Source: Diadema setosum (lineage: Eukaryota; Echinodermata; Echinoidea; Diadematoida; Diadematidae). Taken from it: DNA of 64,000 nucleotides. The position numbers were made by a program, and so were the translations under genes. The DNA lies in NCBI GenBank assembly GCA_033980235.1, contig CM067066.1:40419455-40483454 (forward strand). Reading direction: 5' to 3'. Under the pieces are notes generated by a model. It ran no database searches. It saw nothing but the letters and a program-made list of their open reading frames with translations, and was not told where the DNA came from. Below, piece by piece: positions 35,490 to 46,087 of the stretch; positions within the stretch are counted from its first letter, which is position 1; the number at the start of each line of letters is the position of its first letter.

Positions 35490-36430
35490 AAAGAGGACAT
35501 TAAGAAGAAAGGTGAATTAAAAGGGGGTTATTCGTGTGTTGTGCACTATAATCAGTGTATGGGGTGTCCAGGGAGGGTAAAATATACCTCTGGGGTCGAA
35601 CAGTCGCACCTCTCGAGGTGGTTGGTCCGCTTTGGCTCCCACCTTACATTCAACTCTCATCTGTGGCGGCTCCAAGTAGCTGTTTACATGCGACAGCGGC
35701 CACCACACCCACTGTCTCGACTTGGCGGGCCAAACTATTAGCTGCGGGCCTCATCACCATCCTGTGAAGCACATGACTTGTTCATCCTATTTGGAGATTG
35801 TTCCGATGGACTATGGACAGATGAGATCAACAAGTAGATCCAATGGCCAGAAAAGCGGTTCAAGGCATTGTGGAGTGCAGGGCAGTTAGAGCACGGAAGA
35901 TGACCTGGCCTTCCACTGCAGTCAACGAAGCTACCAGAGTGCCATCTCGTCCCACCTCCCTGATTCTGCGACCCAGAGGATGGGGTTGTTCCCGCGCAAC
36001 AGCTTCTCCATCTAAATCTCACTCATGCGCAGGTTTCTTCTGCTAGCTTGTTGATCTTCCTTCGGATCTTCCTAAAGGTCGTATGGGGAATAGGCGAACC
36101 GACAGGTGGAGGTTACCACTTACCGTCCTTACTTTGGAAGTCTTCCCTCTTGTATTATGGCCCACATAACATACACCCTGTAAAACCGAAGAGGTCTATA
36201 CCAGAGGTGCATTGTGTGCTGTGTATACTTAAGGAATGTGGTTGCGACCATTATAATGCATCTTGTATTTCTTTCTTTCTTGGTCCTGCCGTGGGACACT
36301 TTGCCCCACAATGGGGCCTAGGTATTTTGTGGTGTAACTGAAGATATTCTGTAAGATTCTGTAAAATGTTTATATGTTTCTGTTGGAAGTGGAAAAATAA
36401 ATGAATAAACAAAATGAATGAAAGAAAAAA
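35490..36430 (+). mobile_element. Unclassified insertion, GC-richer than surroundings, with A/ATGA-rich 3' end
   Basis: 35550-36030 is noticeably GC-rich (CCTCTCGAGGTGG, CGACAGCGGCCACC) in an AT-rich setting, and the stretch ends near 36400-36430 in GGAAAAATAAATGAATAAAC and similar A-rich words. This is the profile of a retroposed sequence. I cannot name the family and see no protein motif. Confidence 0.35.
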
Positions 36431-37589
36431 GATGGGTGATATACATAGGTGTAATGGAATATAAGGACCTTGAGTTGTGAGCAGATAACGTTTTCAACCG
36501 AGTTACGCTGTGCAGTGAGCCAGTGGCTCTACGTTCTCCTTAATATGAGTGTCCTATTTGTGTTCTGCAGTTAAAAAGGTCTTGAGATATTATAGAGAAT
36601 ATGCTTTGTTGATTATTACTTCATATACCTTCTCCACTTTCTTGACATTGTGTAGTGCCGTGAGAAGAATGTATAAGCCTACAAAGCCCATGTGGATTGA
36701 ATAAATGCAGGGATATTATAAGAGAACACATCAGCGAAGCTTGAGAAAAATCTGACGATCCGCTGAAAAGTTAGAAATTCTTAAAGTTTCAATGCAGCCA
36801 TCGCTCATGGATGAGAATTAGGTCTTGTATACAGTTAGTGACGCACAGCAATAGAAAACAAAAATAAAAAAATCATATTTTTTAATCATAAAAGTACACA
36901 TTCCCTCGACTTTTTACTGATATGTGTCTTGCGGGAGCATGTCACTAGCTCGAAAGTCACCAGACTGCATGGGAGGTGTATTGCGCTTGGATGTGGAGTT
37001 CGGAAGTGAAATAATGCATAACTGATGGAATTATATATCTCAAGTTTATGAAAGTGTATGTTCTCTGGTCGACTAAAATGTAATGACAATTACAGACTAA
37101 AAAGCAAAAATAGAACAAGGAATGTTCGCAAAGTTTTGACCCCCCCCCCCCTAAAAAAAAAAAAAGAAATGAAAAATCCCCAATAGTTCTAAAACACATG
37201 CAATACGAACCCTCTCTCTAAAAATTATGTCTCTCAGGAATTAATCAATGATGAACCAAACAAACTCGGCCCCGATGATTTTCAAGTTTGTGAAAAATCT
37301 AATCTGCAAACGACCGATTCATTTCAATTTTTGCCGTGTGTTTCACAAGTTTCACAAATTTGAAACCATTCGGCAGCAACTCAATACTTCAATTAGCATC
37401 GTGTGCTCCATGGTACCACAAGCAGGTAAACGCTATGGATGAGTGGATAATGTACTGCTTTAATTTTTTTTTTTCTTCAACACAGACATAGAGGCAGAGG
37501 GACATTTGCACATTATATTTGGTAAAAATCTGATCATCCATATTGTTGAGTTATTGGGAGATAACACTTATTCTATGTCCTTTGTGATC

Positions 37590-37935
37590 CCTATGACGTT
37601 TGACCCTTGACCCCGTGTCCCTCAAATTAAATTGTTTACTTTTTACTTCATCATGAACACAGTCTGCAAGTTTAGTGAAAATTCAGTCCTTCGAGTTAGC
37701 GGAGATGATTTTTTTTTTTGTGACCTTTACGTTCTTTGACCTTTCACCTCATGACCCAAATATTTAAGCGTTTCTTCCTTCCCTTATTATAAACACGCCC
37801 TGCTTGTGAGAGTCGTTTATCCGTTTATTTGTTTATCTTGTACACAAACAGACAGACAGACAAATAAACAAGCAAACTTATATACGGAACCAAAAATATA
37901 ACCTCCGTTGGCCGCAGGTTTCACCTATACTGGCG
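37590..37935 (+). repeat. Repeat with TGACCTTTGACC words and an ACCTCCG / CGGAGGT end pair
   Basis: Half-diverged repeats (GACGTTTGACCCTTGACCCC, TTTGACCTTTCACC) precede AACCTCCGTTGG (37901-37912) and TGGCGGAGGT (37931-37940). Similar wording occurs in the core of the element at 55883-56820, so this is probably a decayed relative. Confidence 0.35.
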
Positions 37936-38229
37936 GAGGTACATTATGGAAACTGGAAAAGGACACCTCCATGCGTGGGTCGCAAATATTCAAATATTCA
38001 GTGGACCGAGCATGTTGTCGGCTCCGTTTCAACTCAACTTCAATACTATTACAGGTGTATTCAATGGTAGAAAGCTACTTCTCTGCCGGTAACAAGCGTA
38101 TGCTATATTATGTATGATATTTCTCCACAGAATAAACTCAGCCTACCATAACCTTGTAAACATGATTCAAGCAGACTGACAACGCCGTCAATCACCCAGA
38201 CAAATCAAAATCTAGAAAACAGCAAAAAT

Positions 38230-38366
38230 CTGTATAAAAGACTGAGTTTCACCTTGATGCGTACCACTATGTCGCGGGGGAGGTATGGCGATAACAATGT
38301 GTGATATAGCTGTACAGTCGCCGTAAATTAAAGCTGCATGTCCCGACATTGATTTGGCGAAAGAAG
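38230..38366 (+). other. Possible 5'UTR exon of calcium-sensor gene B
   Basis: The start exon of gene B has an upstream acceptor (CTGATTCAACAG at 40642). The nearest good upstream donor outside a repeat is AAGAAG|GTAAGC at 38366. The exon start is arbitrary. Inference only. Confidence 0.2.
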
Positions 38367-38473
38367 GTAAGCATTCAAATCCGTTCTACATGAAATTGTC
38401 ATTATTACTTTTTTTTTTATATCAAAGCAATGAAAAAATATCAATAATACTAATATCAATATAAGTTTCTTGT

Positions 38474-38567
38474 CGAGGTGTCGTGGTCGAGAAGGTTGTT
38501 AGGTGTGCTTTCATGCGAAATCATAGACCTATATACTATATTTTGTACCAGGTTCAAATCTTGCCAC
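38474..38567 (+). mobile_element. tRNA-derived SINE-like stretch (Ser/Leu-type head)
   Basis: GTGTCGTGGTCGAGAAGGTT resembles an A box of a long-arm tRNA, and AGGTTCAAATC about 75 bp later resembles a B box. The spacing suits a tRNA-Ser/Leu ancestor, but the stems are not intact. It is followed by copies of GATTAGGACAAC at 38806-38848. Confidence 0.3.
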
Positions 38568-39007
38568 AATATTTGTGTCTTTGAGCACGAAAATGTTTTT
38601 AGAATAATAAGAGTCTTCGACCATTCTTGGTATAAGAAACTTGAGGCTATTAATGTGATCAGGGAGGTGAGATTTCTCGCCTCCCTGGTGTGATTGGCTG
38701 TTAGTAATGTGTTCGCAGTCAGGTGGCAGGTTGGCTCCCTCAGGGGAGTAAGAGAACTGTGCAAGTTTGGTCCCAGTCTGGGTTGGCAGTAAAGCGCGCC
38801 GAGGACAACGATTAGGACAACGATTAGGACAATGATTAGGACAACGATGACGAAAACATTTAACAAGTTCGCTCTAGAGCAATTTTCCGCCACTTCCTTG
38901 CTTCAACACCAAAGTCATCACTTAAAACACCGCATCGGATAAATTAGTGACACCATTGTCACATCGCACTACTCTTTTACCTTGATCTTTTCTAACAATT
39001 ACTGGTA

Positions 39008-39820
39008 AGTTCAAGTTCAAGTTTATTCATCTTTCTTCCTTCCTTACAATAATACATTGAATGTGTCTGACAACTAACAAGAGAATAACAAGTATACATA
39101 TATAATAGAATACACTGGTTAAATCAGAGAAAAAGAAGAAAGACGAGGAGACCATATAGAAAAGCAGAGCTCGTGAAATTAGGGGTCCTCTAGTATTAAA
39201 ACAACTAATTAAATGCAAGAATTTCTATTAAAAAAACACTATAAAACTATAACAAGCGAGGGGGTATAGATAGAGAAAAAACTATTTACAAGAGGGACAT
39301 GACATAAAACAAACACAAAGATAGAGAAAAAAGAAAGAAGGAACAAAAGCAAGTAAATGACTGATGTAATTCACAAAACAACAAGGGGGGGGGGTGGGAT
39401 AGATAAGTTGGCTACAACAGAGAAGACAAAAGAAAGTCCACAGTTCTCTGAGCACAGGTTATGCAGCAACAAAATAAGGAACTGTTTAGAATACCGGTAC
39501 CATATAGTTAAAAAAAAATGGCAACACAGCAATTTGTTAGAGTGTAAGTTTACGAGTCAACCGAGTAATTACTTAATAAGTATAACTTCAGTTTACGCTT
39601 AAAGACAGATATACTGATAGCACAGGTAATGCTCGAATCCAAAGAATTCCAGTATCTGGGTCCAGTACAAACTAAAGTATTAGAAGTAAATGTTGTCCTT
39701 GCATGAGGTAGGTTGTATGCAGAAGCCTGTCTCGTGGCATAATTATGGATTTGATTATTTTTCGTAAATAATTTGACCAAAGCCATAGGTAGAACACCTG
39801 AATTAAGATTCAGGTAGATG
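39008..39820 (-). mobile_element. 3' fragment of a second CR1/L2-like LINE
   Basis: On the minus strand, LPMALVKLFTKNNQIHNYAT, YNLPHARTTF and GPRYWNSLDSSI match the post-RT tail of the LINE at 30735-32165. The 3' end is a (CTTGAA)n-like tail at 39010-39030. Only the last ~0.8 kb survives. Confidence 0.8.
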
Positions 39821-40833
39821 TGTAAATGTGTTAATCTTTCTGATTTGTATAGTCAATCAGTGCTTTCAAACCTCGAAGAACACGTGACAAGCATGACAAA
39901 AAGAAAAGATAAAAAAAAAAACGGATCATGACTGATTATCCCGCCAAAAGCCAAAGCGATCCTATTGAGGAACACGGTGTTATCACGCTTTCCATTGTGA
40001 TCTATAATATACTCATGATTAAAACTGGGGGAATTTCAGAATAGAGAGACGACAGATATAGATTATGGTAAAAAGAGATTTCATTGACTAAAACGAAGGG
40101 GAAAGTAAGAGAAACAACACCAGCAGTGAACATACAATCCCACACGCAATGGCTCAGTTAATCCTAGTTCCTAGTTAAGGCTAATCAATCCTATGAGTTT
40201 GAACACAGTACTGCTCTTCTCCTAAGCATATATCTCAATCGAAAAGAAAGAAATCCGATTGCAACAAGCACTTTATATGGGATTGTCTTGTTTATTTTGT
40301 TTATGTATTAAATAATCGCACAATATATTATATACAATGTTCTATATGAAATCATAATCTCTATTATGAATGCCATTGCCAGCGAATTCGGTAGGTTTCT
40401 TTCTCGTCATGAGATTACGTATATTGACTCTCCTCCCACTTATTGCCAATTCGCTTTTGGAACTTTTACTGTATATTACCCCATAACAGCATTACAAGCA
40501 TTTAGCTACTGTTTATCATATCACTTCGCTTCTGTCCTTCTTTGTCGAAATTCCATATGTACATTATATATATTCCTTACTTTTTTATATTTCTTATGAG
40601 ACGAATTCATCCCCTTGCAATCTCTCCCTTTCCTGATTCAACAGCTGAATTTGAATGTTCCCAATCGTGATCAACATCGTATCAAACACTGCACTTGAGA
40701 GTGGACATTTTTAAGGAGCAGATCCTGCCGACGTCTAACTGAAGCGACAATCAACTCATCACATCACGGTCTTGGAACAGTCCAGACATTAGCCCCTTCC
40801 TCAAGGACGAACATCCCGGGATAGGAGGCAACG

Positions 40834-40945
40834 ATGGGTACGTCACCTCCCAGCAAACTTTCTCCACAGGAAGTTACGGATCTGCAATACCAAACAAACT
40901 TTTCAAAAGAAGAAATAAACGAGTGGTACAGCATGTTTCTGCAAG
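40834..40945 (+). CDS. Calcium sensor gene B, coding exon 1
   Basis: ATG 40834 to donor CAAG|GTAAAA. Encodes MGTSPPSKLSPQEVTDL through WYSMFLQ plus the first base of Glu38. The exon may begin at 40643 after CTGATTCAACAG. Confidence 0.88.
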
Positions 40946-43900
40946 GTAAAAAGTGTCAAATACACATAACATATTTTATTTTGCGTGGTTAGTTAGAGTG
41001 CACGTATTTCAGTTTGTCGAACCAATTTTTTTTTTTTTTTTTGATATATCAATATCGTCATCACTGCAAAATATCATCCAATATTGTTAGGATGCCACAT
41101 ACTAGTATATATTTTGAGTACTTGTTGTTAAAACTCCTTTTAACAAATATGCACCATAGACTACAAATAATGTATCCAGTCATACTAAAATACATGTATG
41201 TTGTAAACACACACTCAATATACACATGAAAGCGCACCTCACCGTTAAGACATGTTTACCCTTAATTGGTTGATTACCCGTCTGTGGGAGTGCCTTGACA
41301 ATAGCATTGTGTTATCATGGGTTATAAGAGACACCACATGAATATTATTTCATGAGAGTTAATACAGGGATTAAATTAGACTACTGAAACATTCATGGCA
41401 GTTGAGTTATGATAGGGTATCATTTTTATTCTCCTCTTCTGATTAGTACTCTTTTTACCCTTTCATTTTGTCTGAACGACGACTAGTCAAACACATGCAT
41501 GACATAAGTAGTTGTGTGATAATGGGAAATCCGTTCATTGTAAGAATACTGGTAAAAATGATGTTCTCACTTTGAGACAAATCATTTCAGACAATAGCAC
41601 TTGCTTGATTTGTTTTTGGTACAGCGCACTGATCCTGTTAGCTGCTCTATAACAGCGAATATCACTGAATTGCTTTCTTCTGACAGAGAGTCCAAAGGGT
41701 CAGATGTGTAAGGAAGAATTTGGCCAGCTGTATACAAGAGTCTTTCCCGAAGGGACCACGGGGAGTTTCACCAACAATGTCTTCCGGACGTTCGACAAAG
41801 ATTCCAACGGATTCATTGACTTTAACGAGTTCATCATCGGTATGGGCATCCTGTCCAAGGGGTCGTACCATCAGAAACTCGCCTGGGTCTTCAGCCTCTA
41901 CGACATCGATGACGACGGTTTCATAACAAAGAGCGAAATGACGGAGATGATAAAGGTATGTTTCATTACCAATACAACCTGGGCCCCATTAGGATAGCAA
42001 CTCTTGCTGGAACGGCAACTTCCCATAACAACAGCCATTCAGGAAGTTAGATTCTTGTCGTTACCATGGCAATCGCCATTCCAGCAAGTGTTGTTATCAT
42101 ATCGATGTTTTTCTTTTTATGATATTGGGCCCAGATATGCCCTTCTATGATTGCAGCATTGCCAGCGTTATTCGTGGTCTCTATGGCAACGAGGCAAAAT
42201 GAGGACCTATAAAGTGAAAACAGGGCCTCGTACAAGTTTTAGGAGATTTTCAATGATATCACAACCATATCAACCATATCAAACTTCAAGAGCCATAGAA
42301 TGTAACCGGATATTGATGTACTACATTAGCTGCACACAACTATCGAGGGCGTAATCTGAATCTACAACTTCATGATGTATTTCTGTGCAGACCAGTCTGA
42401 GTACTCTCCCTAAAGGCCTCATTAATCATTTGCATTTGAATCATTTTCATTTGCATAACACATCAAAATTGTCACCTGAATCTTCCCTGTGAATTTAAAT
42501 GAATCAAACTCCTTCCGACAAGGAACCTTGCATGTCTGTTTTGAATCATCCTACCAGGTATCATTATTCGCTATTTACAGAGTTGTTTTTTTTTTTTTTT
42601 TTTTTTTTTAACGGAGTCAGATCACAAGGTGTTCCATTGTCGAATCATATAGAAATATCACTGACGGAACTGGAAACAATAATGGTATTCTTGAATTATG
42701 TGGATAAGGTCGGTCACAAGAATTGGGCCCATTGCAGTATAGACCAGAGAGAAAAGGGTAAATACATGCAGAAAGGAATAGAGAAAGGAGAGAAAGATAT
42801 AGTGACACTCGACAATAGATTAAGAAAAGTTGATACAAACAATAATCAGGTCGTTGTACAGATAAAAGATCACTTTTAAATTGAATCTTAATGAAGTGTT
42901 AAGACGTTCGCAAAATTAATATCTGCCCTGTGTCAGTCGCTGCTTCTTGAACCAATGAAGTTTTTGTCGATAATACTGCATAGTATTTTGAAGAACTGGA
43001 GCAACAGACTGATTATCATCACCTGTGTAATTTGGCGTCATTGTGAGAGGGGAAGATATACGAACTATCGAAAATTGCTCTATAGTTGTCCTTGGATCCC
43101 TTCGACTGGAATTTTCTTGAAATTATAAAAAATAGGGGTAGGTATTAAAAGAAACAAGTATAACGGAGAAAGCGAATATCTTTTGATGTAGCATCTGAAT
43201 AAGGAACATGTGAAGGAATACCAATCTATTGTACAGCTTGTACAAACAAAGATCTATATAGGGAGAACCCTGGTTAACAAATAACACACTTTGTGACTAT
43301 TCACTTACCCGTGGTGTCCTCTATATACCCTTTGATAGATGCAAACAATGCCAAACTAATCATAGTCAATTATTTGAAAAAGAAACAATCCAAGTTGAAC
43401 CTCAAAAAAATGCACTCTATTCTTCGACAACACGACACTATTGTAGAGAGGAGGTCACGTATTGTTGTTATAGATGATTTTTTATTTTCTGTGCTGTAGT
43501 AGTATACGTGTAGTAGCACTCATAGAAATTGCTATTAAGAAACACGCCACTTGCATTAGAAGGAGCAGGTATGATATTATTAGTTAATTGTTCTCATCAA
43601 CATTACTATAAAAATGTAAGAAGTTAAATACTGTTGTAGTTCTACCCCCTCCCCCCAAAGAGAGACAGGGAGAGAGAGAGAGAAGAAAATTGGATTTCCT
43701 GTAGTCATAGTGTGAGCTGTACATTGTAAAAATGCTGTTTCTCGGATATGACAACACTGATAACAGTGACGTGCTGTAAAAATGTAACAATGTTCTTGTG
43801 ATTACAATGAAAGCTGCTTGTAACCATCAATGTTATTACATTGATGATGAAATTGGTCATGATTGATGCGTTATGACTTACAAATGCTTTATGTGTCTAT

Positions 43901-44691
43901 AATCATTATAACCATATCAGGAGTTGAGACAATAATAACCATTAGATACAGATTGTATAGCTAACGGGACACGCGGCAAAGTACAGACACTGAGACTATC
44001 TCAATGATGAAATTGCTGAGTCTTGTTATTCTACTGTTTATTCATAATTGCGGCACTGATAAAGAAAATGGGATTTTATTGTCAAGCTGACAGTATAGGA
44101 AACGTATAGGAAATAACCGTAGAGGATGATGAACAATGAACATCTTGTCTTCGTTTACTTCATTGTGAGGAATGACCCATAATGACTTGTGCACTGCTCT
44201 TTTAAGCGGTGAGGTTCGTTATTCTGAAAATGATGTAAGATTCGTTAAGGTCCGTTATTCCGAAACGTACAAATCATAACATCAAGATGTTCGTAAATCA
44301 GAAAAGGGGGTTCGTTAATCCGAAAATTTGTGTGGAACCGGCGAGGTTAGTTGATGAGTTAGAAAATGAATACGGTTGTTTATTTTCGGATAAACGATCC
44401 TTCACAATAACGAATTTTTGGATCAAGGAACCTTCGGAATAACGAAGCGCAACCCCTCTAACTATACCTCCCTGTTGCCTTTCCTCTTCACGGTATGACG
44501 ATCAGGCTAAACTACAAATGGTTGGAGACACGCCGGAGTCCCTTCCTAAAGACTTCAAGGACTGCACACCGGAAGCCGTGTCGGACAAAGTCTTCGATCT
44601 GATCGACACGGACGGAGACGGGCGAGTAACGCTGAGTGAGTTCCTGGACGGAGTGACGAAGAGTCCGTCACTCATTGCTCTGCTTCACTGA
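40834..44691 (+). CDS. Neuronal calcium sensor-type EF-hand protein, gene B
   Basis: Exons 40834-40945, 41687-41955 and 44506-44691 (112, 269 and 186 nt) give 188 residues that align with gene A without a single gap; my hand count is about 103 identities. MGTSPPS provides Gly2 for myristoylation. EF2 (DKDSNGFIDFNE, 74-85), EF3 (DIDDDGFITKSE, 110-121) and EF4 (DTDGDGRVTLSE, 161-172) have complete ligand sets. EF1 is degenerate with SPKG in place of CPxG. Exon 3 has no in-frame Met near its start and could be missed by ORF scans; it was found from its acceptor and the EF4 motif. The protein ends IALLH, as gene A ends VSLLH. Intron positions and phases equal those of gene A, so the pair is a gene duplication with intron structure preserved. 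Confidence 0.9.
41687..41955 (+). CDS. Calcium sensor gene B, coding exon 2 (EF1 remnant, EF2, EF3)
   Basis: Acceptor CTTCTGACAG, donor AAG|GTATGT. 269 nt encoding ESPKGQMCKEEF through MTEMIK. Confidence 0.92.
44215..44452. repeat. Repeat built of TTCGTTATTCCGAA-like words
   Basis: GTTCGTTATTCTGAAAA, GTCCGTTATTCCGAAACG, GTTCGTTAATCCGAAAA and, inverted, TTCGGATAAACGA and TTCGGAATAACGAAG alternate over ~240 bp. Probably a palindromic MITE; borders uncertain. It lies in the last intron of gene B. Confidence 0.55.
44506..44691 (+). CDS. Calcium sensor gene B, terminal coding exon (EF4)
   Basis: Acceptor GACGATCAG at 44505. Encodes AKLQMVGDTPESLP through LIALLH, stop TGA 44689-44691. GC-rich compared with the flanking intron. 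Confidence 0.92.
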   Translation, partial: AKLQMVGDTPESLPKDFKDCTPEAVSDKVFDLIDTDGDGRVTLSEFLDGVTKSPSLIALLH

Positions 44692-45071
44692 ATCATTCAC
44701 TGTCTCGAAATCGAGTTCGCTGAAGCTTCGGTCGCGACTGGTTTTAGAAGGGACTTTTACTGTTTATCTTGCCGCTTTTTTGATGTAGTGACCTTTGTCT
44801 CACTCGATATTTCTCATTCTAATGTATTCACGACAACTTCTTCTCGAAGTCTCTGTGTGTTTGTCATTAGGTGTGTGTGTGACAGCTAGTATGAACTAAG
44901 ATCAATGAAGATTGTGTTACACCATGATCGAATGGCAGGCCGTCACTACTATGACCTTGAGTAAATCTATAATTTGGCAAGCGGTCACTGACGCGTGGCC
45001 CGTGAGTAGGTTAATGAGACATTTTGATCAAATACAATGAACTGCTCATCATCACATGCCTTCTTCCGTAA

Positions 45072-46087
45072 AGGGGGTATCTCACTGAGCGGCGAACGTT
45101 TGCGAACGTAGCGAATTTGGGATTTCGCCAGGGTTCGTAAAGGGTTGCAAAAGGTTCGTTAACAGTCGTAAGAAAGTTCGCAAACGGTTTTTATTGTCGC
45201 AAACAGTTTATCTTGTCGCAAAGAAATTTTGAACATGTTCAAAATTTCTTTGCCAACCTTTGCGAATTTGTATTTTCGCTAACAGTTGCAAACATTCGCA
45301 AAACACTTGTAAGAATTCGCAAACGGTCGTAATACGGTGTCGCTAACATTTTTATTTGATTCGCCACTGCTAGCGAACAAGTAACCACATGGTTCCTATA
45401 TAAAAGCTTCTGAAACAGACATGGTTCCACTCTAAGAAAGTTCTTGAAGCTCTTGACATCTCCATCATGTAATTGCTGCAAGTCTGTCCTCTGCAGCAAC
45501 TCTCTGACCCAAACAGTCTTTCTTTTCTTCTTCCTTTCTTGTTTTTCTTTATTCTATTTCTCTTATGTTGCACAATAGCTGTAGCAGCAGCCTGACAAAG
45601 CAGCTCTTCAAGGATAGCAACACCTTGAGCCTCTCCTTGGCAGAAATTTATTTCCATATGCTGGAAATCCATCTTGAACGATTGTCACAAGAGATCTGAA
45701 TTCAGTGGAAGGTTTTACGTTCGTTTTTGGGGTCTGACTATTACATAATCGCCTGGTACTTTTCTAGGTCCAAGAACATTCGCAAAATTGTCGCAAAGGA
45801 TTTGCGTATATTTGCAGTTGCTAATATTTGCAAAACTGTCGCTAACATTTGCAAAATTGTCGCTAACCTTTGCTAACATTCGCTAATAGTCGCCATCTGC
45901 GTTTCGCAAACACTTTCGCAAACGTTCGCTCAAGTGTTGCTAATTGTCGCTAAACATCGCTAAAAGTCGCTAACTGTCGCTAATGGCAGAAGCGAACATT
46001 GATTTTTCGCAAACGTTCGTCAGAAAAGTTGGCGAATCTCAAATTCGCTATGTTCGCAAACGTTCGCCGCTCAGTGAGATACCAGCT
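45072..46087 (-). mobile_element. Decayed PIF/Harbinger element with TAA duplication
   Basis: Inverted termini of more than 30 bp: GGTATCTCACTGAGCGGCGA at the left, mirrored at the right. TAA flanks both sides (45069-45071, 46088-46090), the usual Harbinger 3-bp duplication. The minus strand at 45672-45370 encodes a basic leader and then TVWVRELLQ, GDVKSFKNFLRVEP and CLFQKLL, the N-terminal region of HARBI1-like transposases, broken by a frameshift near 45530. The rest consists of short TTCGCAAA/TTCGCTAA words. No DDE catalytic part is left. Confidence 0.8.

Larger units (their letters stand above)
34310..40642. other. Region between the two calcium-sensor genes
   Basis: Contains the gene A 3'UTR, a diverged direct duplication (about 34970-35180 and 36950-37120), a GC-richer insertion (35490-36430), repeats with TGACCTTTGACC words (37590-37750), a tRNA-derived SINE-like stretch (38474-38567), a second minus-strand LINE fragment (39008-39820) and a possible gene B 5'UTR exon ending at 38366. 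No other gene recognised. Confidence 0.6.

Noticed and set aside
38456..38893. 145-codon minus-strand open frame starting with a hydrophobic Val/Ile/Leu run
   Set aside because: The hydrophobic run is the reverse of the GATTAGGACAAC minisatellite, so it is not a signal peptide or membrane segment.
42499..42879. 126-codon open frame in the last intron of calcium-sensor gene B
   Set aside because: Runs through a poly-T tract (poly-Phe), has no recognisable similarity and no splice signals; gene B splices across it.
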